Origin: Amycolatopsis jiangsuensis
GTDB taxonomy: Bacteria; Actinomycetota; Actinomycetes; Mycobacteriales; Pseudonocardiaceae
Assembly: GCF_014204865.1 (NCBI RefSeq)
Contig: NZ_JACHMG010000001.1
Span: forward strand, 6,350,501-6,414,500
DNA length: 64,000 nucleotides
Direction of reading: 5' to 3'
The position numbers and the translations under genes were made by a program. Shown in pieces: positions 50,480-57,139 of the stretch. How positions within the stretch are numbered: the stretch's first letter is position 1; each line of letters opens with the position of its first letter. The notes beneath the pieces were generated by a model, which did no database searches, was not told the origin of the DNA, and saw only the letters and a list, made by a program, of their open reading frames with translations.

Positions 50480-51445
50480 ATGAAGAGCATGCCGCTCGGT
50501 GGTACGGGCATCGAAATCGGCCAGTTCGTCTTCGGCGCCGGTTCCATCGGCGGGGTCGGGGGTGCGCCGCAGACCCGTGGGCTCGGCATCACCGAAGAGC
50601 AGGGGTTCGCGCGCCTCGACGAAGCCTATGAGCTGGGGATTCGCGTCGTCGACACCGCCGACGTGTACGCACAGGGCGACAGCGAGGTGGCCGTCGGCCG
50701 GTGGCTGTCGCAGCGGGAGCCCTCCGATGTGCTGGTGCAGACCAAGTTCGGCGGCGTCGCGCGGGACGGCAAGCCGGCCTCGGACCTGTCCGGCGCGCAT
50801 CTGCGGCGGCAGCTCGCCCAGAGCATCGAGCGGCTCGGCCGGGTGGATCTCTACCTCTCGCACGTTCCCGACCCGGACACGCCGCCGGAAGAGACGCTCA
50901 CCGCGTTCGCCGAAGCACGCGAGGCGGGCCTGATCCGCGCGTTCGGCGTGTGCAACGTCGATGCCGGCCTGCTGGAGGCGCTGCTGAAGACCGCGGCGGA
51001 CGCCGGGCTGCCGCGTCCGGAGTTCGTGCAGAACGGCTTCAGCCTGCTCAACCGCGCCGACGAGCCGGAGCTGCTGCCCCTGGTCCGGAGCGAAGGCCTT
51101 GGCTACCTGGCGTTCTCGCCGCTGGCCGGCGGCGTGCTGTCCGAGCGTTACCTGGACGGCGCCGCCCCGCAGCCGGGCAGCCGGATCGCCGTCGCCGGTG
51201 ACCAGTTCTACCCGGGCGCCCACACCGAGGAGAACCTGGCGCGGGTGACGCGGCTGCGCGAGCTGGCCCGGCGGCGGGAGGTCAGCGTCGCGGGGCTGGC
51301 GCTGGCGTGGCTGAGCGCGCATCCGGCAGTCACGGCTCCGATCGTCTCGCCGAGCAGCGAAACGCAATGGCAAGCGGTCCGGGAAGCCCTGTCGTTCGAG
51401 CTCGACGCCGAGTCCGCGGCGGAGATCTCCGAACTGTTCGGGTGA
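50480..51445 (+). CDS. Aldo/keto reductase
   Basis: 321 residues, ATG 50480; TAGCGT (50468-50473) lies 6 bases upstream, suggesting a leaderless message. AKR tetrad: D-T-A-D-V-Y, V-Q-T-K-F and L-Y-L-S-H-V. Not closely similar to the aldo/keto reductase at 34 kb. Followed 6 bases later by the ArsR-type regulator, so co-transcribed with it. Confidence 0.92.
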   Translation: MKSMPLGGTGIEIGQFVFGAGSIGGVGGAPQTRGLGITEEQGFARLDEAYELGIRVVDTADVYAQGDSEVAVGRWLSQREPSDVLVQTKFGGVARDGKPASDLSGAHLRRQLAQSIERLGRVDLYLSHVPDPDTPPEETLTAFAEAREAGLIRAFGVCNVDAGLLEALLKTAADAGLPRPEFVQNGFSLLNRADEPELLPLVRSEGLGYLAFSPLAGGVLSERYLDGAAPQPGSRIAVAGDQFYPGAHTEENLARVTRLRELARRREVSVAGLALAWLSAHPAVTAPIVSPSSETQWQAVREALSFELDAESAAEISELFG

Positions 51446-51451
51446 CCGCTG

Positions 51452-52432
51452 GTGCCGCTCACCGTGGCACTCGGGGTCGGCGAGCTGGCGCAAACCCGGT
51501 TCGCGGTCTCTCCACTGTCCGAGACGGTGGCCGCGTTGCTGCAGCTCAACGGGCGCAATCCGAACGTGCTGCACCTGCGGTGGCTGCGCTGGGCGGCCGG
51601 GCAGCTGAGTCAGGGTGAGCTGCCGCTGACCTCGGCGCTGCTGGCCGCCGAGCGCCCGAGCTGGCCCAACTTCCTGGTGCCCGCGCCGGTGGGTCCGGCG
51701 GCTTCGCTGGACGACGACCTGGCCGCACTGCGCCGGACCAGCGCGCGGCAGGTGCGGGCGAGCCTTCGGCGGGTGTTCGGTGACGAGCTGCCCGCCGCGG
51801 CCCGGCCGTTGGCCGAGAAACCCGCTGCGGGGTTGAAGACCGTGGCCGGCGAGCTGCGCGTGGCCTACGAGCGGGTGGTCGAGCCGCAGTGGCAGCGGAT
51901 CCGGGCGTTGCTCGACGCGGACGTCGGGTACCGGGCGCGGCGGCTGGCCGCGGGTGGAGCCGCCCGGCTGTTCGCCGATCTGCACCCCGATCTGCGCTGG
52001 GAGCCCGGGCGGCTGGTGCGTGCGGGTGGCCCGGCGCGGCGGGCCCGGCTGGGGCCGGGCGGGCTGGTGCTGATGCCGGTCGCACTCGGCTCGCCGGACG
52101 TGTTCGTCCGGGCTCACACCGCCACCCAGACCACGATCCGCTATCCGGCCCGCGGCATTGGTGCACTGTGGACGGCGAGCACGCGGCCGTCCGGCGACTG
52201 GGTGGCGCGGCTGCTGGGCCCGGCCAGGGCGGAGCTGCTGGCCGCACTGCGTTCCCCCGCGACGACCAGTGACCTCGCGGCCGCGCTCGACGTCACCCCG
52301 AGCGCGGTGTCCCAGCACCTGCGGGTGCTGCGGGAAACCGGGCTGGTGGCGCGCGAGCGGACCGGCCGGTCGGTGCTGTACTTCGCCACCGACCTGGGCG
52401 CGGCGCTGCTCGCCGGACCGGCAGTTACCTGA
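51452..52432 (+). CDS. ArsR-type winged-helix regulator with large N-terminal domain
   Basis: 326 residues from GTG 51452, 6 bases after the reductase stop. The first ~240 residues form a DUF5937-like domain of unknown function. The last ~85 are an ArsR winged helix (L-L-A-A-L-R-S-P-A-T-T-S-D-L-A-A-A-L-D-V-T-P-S-A-V-S-Q-H-L-R-V-L-R-E-T-G-L-V). No metal-binding Cys motif, so probably a sensor of an organic ligand. Likely acts on the palindrome at 50438. Confidence 0.88.
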   Translation: MPLTVALGVGELAQTRFAVSPLSETVAALLQLNGRNPNVLHLRWLRWAAGQLSQGELPLTSALLAAERPSWPNFLVPAPVGPAASLDDDLAALRRTSARQVRASLRRVFGDELPAAARPLAEKPAAGLKTVAGELRVAYERVVEPQWQRIRALLDADVGYRARRLAAGGAARLFADLHPDLRWEPGRLVRAGGPARRARLGPGGLVLMPVALGSPDVFVRAHTATQTTIRYPARGIGALWTASTRPSGDWVARLLGPARAELLAALRSPATTSDLAAALDVTPSAVSQHLRVLRETGLVARERTGRSVLYFATDLGAALLAGPAVT

Positions 52433-52505
52433 TCGTGGACAGTTGTTACCTGCCGCGGACGTCCAGCACACCGTCCGGCGACACCACCGCGCGAAAGTGC
52501 TTCTC

Positions 52506-53036
52506 GTGCGGAAATTCCTCGTGGTGCCCGGTGTCGTGCTGCCCTGTCTCGCGGTGTTGCCGGCCGGATGTTCGTCCGGAGACGATCCGGACGAGAACCC
52601 GGCGGACGGCGGAATACCCTCGGATGTCCGGCTCACGCCGTCCGACACGGACTACCCGGCGGTCGGGAAGCTCGATCCGGCGTTGCGGAACGCCTTGCAG
52701 CAGGCGGCGAAGGACGCCCGCGACCGCGACGTGGACATCCGGATCACCTCCGGCTGGCGCAGCAAGGCCTACCAGCAGCGGTTGCTGGAGGAGGGCGTGT
52801 CGAAGTACGGCAGTCTCGCCGAGGCGAGGCAGTACGTGAACACGCCGGAGAAATCCACCCACGTGTTCGGCCGGGCGGTGGACGTGGGCCCGACCCGGGC
52901 CGACGACTGGCTCATCCAGCACGGTGCGGATTACGGCCTCTGCCAGGCCTACGCCAACGAAATGTGGCACTTCGAACTGCTGACCACCCCCGGTGGGGAC
53001 TGTCCGCCGCAGCTGTCGGACGCCGCCGCCGGATAG
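52506..53036 (+). CDS. VanY-like D,D-carboxypeptidase lipoprotein (M15)
   Basis: 176 residues from GTG 52506 (alternative GTG 52497). Lipobox L-P-A-G-C (Cys22), Asp/Glu-rich linker, then an M15 peptidase domain: S-T-H-V-F-G-R-A-V-D (His119, Asp126 zinc ligands) and E-M-W-H-F-E-L (Glu152 catalytic, His155 zinc). Trims terminal D-Ala from peptidoglycan stem peptides on the outer membrane face. Shorter than many VanY proteins but with all active-site residues. Confidence 0.9.
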   Translation: MRKFLVVPGVVLPCLAVLPAGCSSGDDPDENPADGGIPSDVRLTPSDTDYPAVGKLDPALRNALQQAAKDARDRDVDIRITSGWRSKAYQQRLLEEGVSKYGSLAEARQYVNTPEKSTHVFGRAVDVGPTRADDWLIQHGADYGLCQAYANEMWHFELLTTPGGDCPPQLSDAAAG

Positions 53037-53122
53037 CGGCCATCGGCGGTTCCGCACGGTTGCGCGCGCCGGTCCGTGTCATGATCGGGGCCGGCAGGGG
53101 GCGTAGCGACCAGGGAGCGGGG

Positions 53123-53980
53123 ATGACCACCAGCCGCCGGACCGGAGCGGAGCTCAACAGCGGGATCCTGCCCGGCAACGTGCGGGCGGACGACTGGGTA
53201 CTGCTCGCGCTCGCACTGGTTTCGGCCGGGCTGCTGGGCTACACCCTGATCGCACCGCCGCCACCGGACGCCGCGCAGTGGATTTACACCGCGGACTGCG
53301 TGGTGTGCGGGATTTTCCTCCTGGAACTGCTGTGGCGATGGCGCAAACAGGGCTGGCGGGCGGCCTTCCTCGCCCGAAGGTGGTACGAGGTGTTCGCGAT
53401 GATCCCGGTCGCACACCCCGGTTTCACCGTGCACCACCAGGTGCTCGCGGTGATCCTGCTGCTGGTGCGGCTCGGCCGGGCCGCCGACCGCGCGGTCGGT
53501 GAGCAGTTCACCTACCGGCTCGTGGACAAGCTGTCCGAGCCGATCGTGCAGGCCATCAAGAAACCGGTCACCATCGCCGTGCTCGACGAGGTGGTGAAGG
53601 TGCTGGAGACCGGGAACTACCCGGAAAATCTCGCGAAATCACTCGACGAGAACAAGGCCGAGCTGCGTGCGATCATCACCGAGAAGCTGGCCGCCGATCC
53701 GCAGTTGGGCAAGCTGCGCCGGCTGCCCTTCCACGACGAGGTCGTGCGCACGGTCGTGGACACCTCGTTCCGGGTGCTGCTGGAAGTGCTGGCGGACCCG
53801 CGCATCGACGACTTCTTCTCCGCCGTCGTGCGCGACAACCGTGAGCAGATCCGCCGGGCCGTGGTGCTCGGGCTCAACGACACGGACGAATCACCGGACG
53901 AACTCCTGCTCCGCACCCGTACCCAGCGCACCGCGGCGCGGGAGTACGACGAGAGTCACCCGGACCACCCGCACCACTGA
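53123..53980 (+). CDS. Membrane protein with voltage-sensor-like helices
   Basis: 285 residues from ATG 53123 (AGGGAG upstream). Four hydrophobic segments in the first ~125 residues resemble the S1-S4 unit of ion transporters. S2 has F-L-L-E-L-L-W-R-W, S3 W-Y-E-V-F-A-M-I-P and S4 L-L-V-R-L-G-R-A-A-D-R with Arg at intervals. No S5-pore-S6 follows; the remaining ~160 residues are soluble and helical, with many charges. It might be a voltage-sensing domain alone or a distant ion-transporter relative. Function not known. Confidence 0.65.
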   Translation: MTTSRRTGAELNSGILPGNVRADDWVLLALALVSAGLLGYTLIAPPPPDAAQWIYTADCVVCGIFLLELLWRWRKQGWRAAFLARRWYEVFAMIPVAHPGFTVHHQVLAVILLLVRLGRAADRAVGEQFTYRLVDKLSEPIVQAIKKPVTIAVLDEVVKVLETGNYPENLAKSLDENKAELRAIITEKLAADPQLGKLRRLPFHDEVVRTVVDTSFRVLLEVLADPRIDDFFSAVVRDNREQIRRAVVLGLNDTDESPDELLLRTRTQRTAAREYDESHPDHPHH

Positions 53981-54131
53981 CAGTCCTCAGTGGAGGGTCG
54001 GAACCACGGTGCGGCGTCGTTCGCTGACCCTGCGTGGCATGCCTCGCCACTGTGGCGCGCGCCTCCGGCAGGAGTAGGCTGAGCGAACTCGTTCCTTTGC
54101 TGCACAAGGATTGTTTGGAGTCGTGGGCGTC

Positions 54132-54353
54132 ATGGACAGCGGGCAGCAGGCACAGCGGTGCCGTCGGCAGGGGTGTGTGGCACCGTCGCTGTGGCGGGGG
54201 CTGTGCTCCGCGCACTGGAACCGCTGGCAGAGCGGCGCCGACGCGCTCGAGCTGCCCGACGACGACGTCCCGCCACCGCCCGCACAGGTGTGGTGGCCCC
54301 CGGAGCGCACGCATGCCGCACCGCTGAGCAGCCGGGTGCCGCCGGGCTCCTGA
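54132..54353 (+). CDS. Small zinc-finger-like protein
   Basis: 73 residues from ATG 54132 (GTG 54123 possible). The motif C-R-R-Q-G-C...R-G-L-C-S-A-H-W-N-R-W matches the C-x4-C...G-L-C-x2-H pattern of small HNH/zinc-finger-like proteins of actinobacteria. The Pro/Asp-rich tail looks disordered. Function unknown; perhaps DNA binding. The 151-base upstream gap contains the palindrome CGCCACTGTGGCG (54045-54057). Confidence 0.6.
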   Translation: MDSGQQAQRCRRQGCVAPSLWRGLCSAHWNRWQSGADALELPDDDVPPPPAQVWWPPERTHAAPLSSRVPPGS

Positions 54354-54395
54354 CCGGCAGCTGGTGACCACGGGTGAGTCCGCGGTCGGGCCTGG

Positions 54396-54911
54396 TCACC
54401 GGTGCACGGTGAGCGTGGCCGGGCCGAGCCGCAGCACGCCGTCGTCCAGCGGTCCGCACCGCACGCCGCCGCGCCCGCGCAGGCCGCGGAACGCGCCGGG
54501 CCCCACCGACACGTCCATCCAGGCACACGGGTTGGCCGGCCGGAACGCCTGCAGCCGCACCGGCCCGTCGCCGGAGTCCAGGGAGAACAGCGCCCCCGGA
54601 CGGTCGCGGCCCGCGGCCAGCTCGTCGATCCGGAAGCCACGCAGCACGATGTTGCGCCGGGTCAGGTGCGGATCGGGCGCGCCGAACGGGTCCAGCGCCG
54701 CGGCATCGAACACGGTGACCGCGGCCCGCCGGTGCGCGGCCTGGTTGAAGTACCGGTCGCCGACCAGGCCAAGGCCCGCGCGCACGGTCACGTGATCCCG
54801 CGCGGTCCCGGCCGGTTCCGGGGCCGGCCCGTCCGCCGGGCGGCCCTCGAAGGCGTGTACCGGCGAGACGAGCAGCGCCACGATCTCCACCGTCCGGCTG
54901 CTGCTGTCCAC
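54396..54911 (-). CDS. MOSC-domain protein
   Basis: 171 residues from GTG 54911. MOSC fold motifs: G-L-G-L-V-G-D-R-Y-F, T-R-R-N-I-V-L-R-G and the conserved Cys in R-P-A-N-P-C-A-W-M-D. MOSC domains transfer sulfur, or bind molybdenum cofactor; single-domain forms have unclear substrates. The 66-residue gene follows upstream on the same strand with a 10-base gap, so they may be co-transcribed. Confidence 0.87.
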   Translation of the reverse strand: MDSSSRTVEIVALLVSPVHAFEGRPADGPAPEPAGTARDHVTVRAGLGLVGDRYFNQAAHRRAAVTVFDAAALDPFGAPDPHLTRRNIVLRGFRIDELAAGRDRPGALFSLDSGDGPVRLQAFRPANPCAWMDVSVGPGAFRGLRGRGGVRCGPLDDGVLRLGPATLTVHR

Positions 54912-54921
54912 GCCCTCGACG

Positions 54922-55122
54922 TTACCCGGCGAGAAGCCGCTGCAGCCGGGCGCGCGCCATCCGGTAGAGCAGTTCGCCGGCCTCGTCCGGCACGATCCGG
55001 CCGTCGAGGGCGAGCCCGGTCGCCCGGACCACCTCCTCGACCACGGGCGCGGGCAGCTTGCCCGCGAACTCGCCGGTCAGCCACACGCTGACCTCGTTTT
55101 CGGCTCTGGTGCGCACAGCCAT
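54922..55122 (-). CDS. Small helical protein (three-helix-bundle type)
   Basis: 66 residues, ATG 55122 after GGAG. Three predicted helices: V-S-V-W-L-T-G-E-F, P-A-P-V-V-E-E-V-V-R-A-T and A-G-E-L-L-Y-R-M-A-R-A-R-L-Q-R-L-L. This resembles the small 'three-helix bundle dimerisation' proteins common in actinobacteria. No known function. First gene of a unit with the MOSC protein. Confidence 0.65.
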   Translation of the reverse strand: MAVRTRAENEVSVWLTGEFAGKLPAPVVEEVVRATGLALDGRIVPDEAGELLYRMARARLQRLLAG

Positions 55123-55234
55123 CGGATGCTCCGGTTTCCGCTCGTGGGGCCGTACGGGGCGGCCCGACGCTGGTCAGACGTGCGAGCCGGGCGGGTATGA
55201 CGCGAAATCGGGACCCCTCCCGCGTGGGTCGGCC

Positions 55235-55247
55235 TACGGTCCCCGCC
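55235..55247 (+). promoter_or_regulatory. Leaderless-type -10 of the Hsp70 operon
   Basis: TACGGT (55235-55240) followed by 7 bases and ATG 55248; no ribosome binding site in front of the ATG. Indicates the operon starts here. Confidence 0.5.
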
Positions 55248-56639
55248 ATGGGTGAGAACGAGGGCCGGGGCCGGGCCGCCGCGGCACGCCTGCGGGCGAT
55301 CTCCACGCCCGAGCTGTACCGGCGCAACCCGTTCCGGATCACCGGGCTCACCGCGACCGCGACCCGGCGGGAGGTGCGGGAGCGGCGGCTTCGGGTGCTG
55401 GGGGTACTCGAAGTCGGCGGTGCCCGGCCGCCGGGCGTGCCCGGTGACGCGTCCGCCGACGAGGTGCGCGCGGCGTTCGACGCGCTCGGCAACGCCGAGC
55501 ACCGGTTCGTGGACGAGCTGTTCTGGACCTGGGGGCCACCCTCGGACTGCGGCTGCCCGGCGCAGCTGCATCGAGCGCACGACAACGCGGTGACCGCGTA
55601 TGCCGGAGCACTCGACGCCGAAGCGGAACGGACCGAAGACCACCCCGCGCCGCTGTGGCACGACGCTGCCCGCAGCTGGGACGCCGCCCTGAGCAACGGT
55701 GCGTTCCGGGCACATCTGGTGCACCGGACAGGCAAGCTCGGTGACCGCCGGCTTGATGAGTCCTCCGTGGACGGATTACGTGCGGCGCTGCCCGAGGCCT
55801 TGCTGGCGCCACTGGTCTCGCTGCTCTCGTCCTCGCCGAGACCGGATCGGTTCGTCGAATACCTGACGCTGTTCGGGGCCGCGCGACACGTCGTCGAGGA
55901 CGCCCGTATGGAGGCGGCCGGCGGGACCTACCAGCAGGTCGAGGAGCTGCTGAAAGGACTGCGTTCCGCGGTGGACGGCGACCAGGCCAGGACCGCGGCC
56001 GACCGGCTCGTGGAAGAGCTGCCGCCCCTGCTCGACCGGCTCGAGGAAGTCGTTCCCCGCGAGGAGTTCCGCCGTACCGCGGCGTTCAGCGAGGCGGCGG
56101 CGGTGCTGGCGAACAACATCGGCGTCGCCCTCGGAGAGAACGGGGACGCACCGGCGAACCTGCTGCGTGAGGTGTTCGCCGCGGGCCGCGGCTGGACCAC
56201 GGACCCGGACACCCTGGCAGCACTGGAACGCAACGAAAGTGCTGCCCTGGCTGAGAAACCGTGGTACGGGACTCCGGGCCGCCCGGCGCCGCTCATGCAT
56301 CGCTCGACGGCCCCGGCGCAACCGCAGGCCTCCCTCGCCCTGGTGCTGGCCGCGTTGGTGCATGTGGCCGCCGGGATCACGTTCCTCGCGGTGACGCTGA
56401 TTTCGCCGCTGCTGCCGATTCTCCTGATCGGCCTGCCGGGTTTGTTGATTTCTCTTGGCGCGGCGGGAAATCCGCGCACCGGGCGGCCGCGGTTCCCGGT
56501 GCTGCTCGGCGTGGACGCTGTCTTGTACCTCGGCGTGGCACACGGTTCGCCGGCGTCGTGGGTAGTCGTGGTTCTCGCGGTGGTGCTGCTGATCGTCGCG
56601 CCCGCCACCTTCGTCTCGACCGAGCGGGAGTACCGGTGA
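55248..56639 (+). CDS. Membrane protein of the Hsp70 operon
   Basis: 463 residues. The N-terminal part (~20-120) begins T-P-E-L-Y-R-R-N-P-F-R-I-T-G-L with an Arg-rich helix and a C-G-C motif. It could be a degenerate J-like or client-binding domain, but there is no H-P-D. A long helical middle (~120-345) is followed by about four membrane helices (~370-450). Its stop overlaps the start of the GrpE-like gene (GTGA). I do not recognise the family; the operon context suggests a membrane co-chaperone or substrate adaptor for the Hsp70. Confidence 0.75.
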   Translation: MGENEGRGRAAAARLRAISTPELYRRNPFRITGLTATATRREVRERRLRVLGVLEVGGARPPGVPGDASADEVRAAFDALGNAEHRFVDELFWTWGPPSDCGCPAQLHRAHDNAVTAYAGALDAEAERTEDHPAPLWHDAARSWDAALSNGAFRAHLVHRTGKLGDRRLDESSVDGLRAALPEALLAPLVSLLSSSPRPDRFVEYLTLFGAARHVVEDARMEAAGGTYQQVEELLKGLRSAVDGDQARTAADRLVEELPPLLDRLEEVVPREEFRRTAAFSEAAAVLANNIGVALGENGDAPANLLREVFAAGRGWTTDPDTLAALERNESAALAEKPWYGTPGRPAPLMHRSTAPAQPQASLALVLAALVHVAAGITFLAVTLISPLLPILLIGLPGLLISLGAAGNPRTGRPRFPVLLGVDAVLYLGVAHGSPASWVVVVLAVVLLIVAPATFVSTEREYR

Positions 56640-57139
56640 ACGAACAGCGCAACGACGCCCGGCAACGCCGGTACCACAAGGAGTTCCGGATCGCCGAACC
56701 CGGCCTGCACGCCGATGACCGAGCCCGGCTGCGGGACCTGTTGGCGCAGCTTTCCGCCGTACGGCAAGCGGTTCCGGAGCGTACCGGGCCGGAACTGTCC
56801 GAATCGGACCTCGCGGCCGCGGCGACCGCGCTGTGGAAGGCACGGCGCAGGCTCGACGGCGCGCAGGACCGGGTGGCCCGCCAGGCGGGGCGGCTGCTGC
56901 GGGCGTCCCACGATGCGCTCCACGACGCCGGGGTGGAAGTACAGGACCACGACGGTGCGCCGTTCGACACCGGCCTGGCCCTGGAGGTGCTGCTGTTCCA
57001 GGACCAACCGGGGCTGGACATGGAACGGGTGGTGGAAACGGTCCGGCCCTCGGTCTATCTGATGCAGCGGCGGATCCAGATGGGGCAGGTCGTCGTGGGA
57101 CGTCCGGCCGGGCAGGCAGGGGAGGAAACGGATGCGTGA
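56636..57139 (+). CDS. GrpE-like nucleotide exchange factor
   Basis: 167 residues from GTG 56636. Helical N-terminal half, then a GrpE-like C-terminal beta domain. Conserved pattern G-A-P-F-D-T-G-L-A-L-E-V-L, V-V-E-T-V-R-P-S-V-Y and G-Q-V-V-V-G-R-P corresponds to GrpE G-x-P-F-D...V-x-x-x-x-R-x-G-Y...V-x-V-G. Lower similarity than a housekeeping grpE. Eight-base overlap with the Hsp70 gene indicates a dedicated exchange factor for it. Confidence 0.75.
   Translation: MNEQRNDARQRRYHKEFRIAEPGLHADDRARLRDLLAQLSAVRQAVPERTGPELSESDLAAAATALWKARRRLDGAQDRVARQAGRLLRASHDALHDAGVEVQDHDGAPFDTGLALEVLLFQDQPGLDMERVVETVRPSVYLMQRRIQMGQVVVGRPAGQAGEETDA

Noticed and set aside
53981..54131. The palindrome CGCCACTGTGGCG as a terminator of the voltage-sensor-like gene
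   Set aside because: The stem is short with a one-base centre and cannot form a stable hairpin; it looks rather like another CCACWGTGG site.
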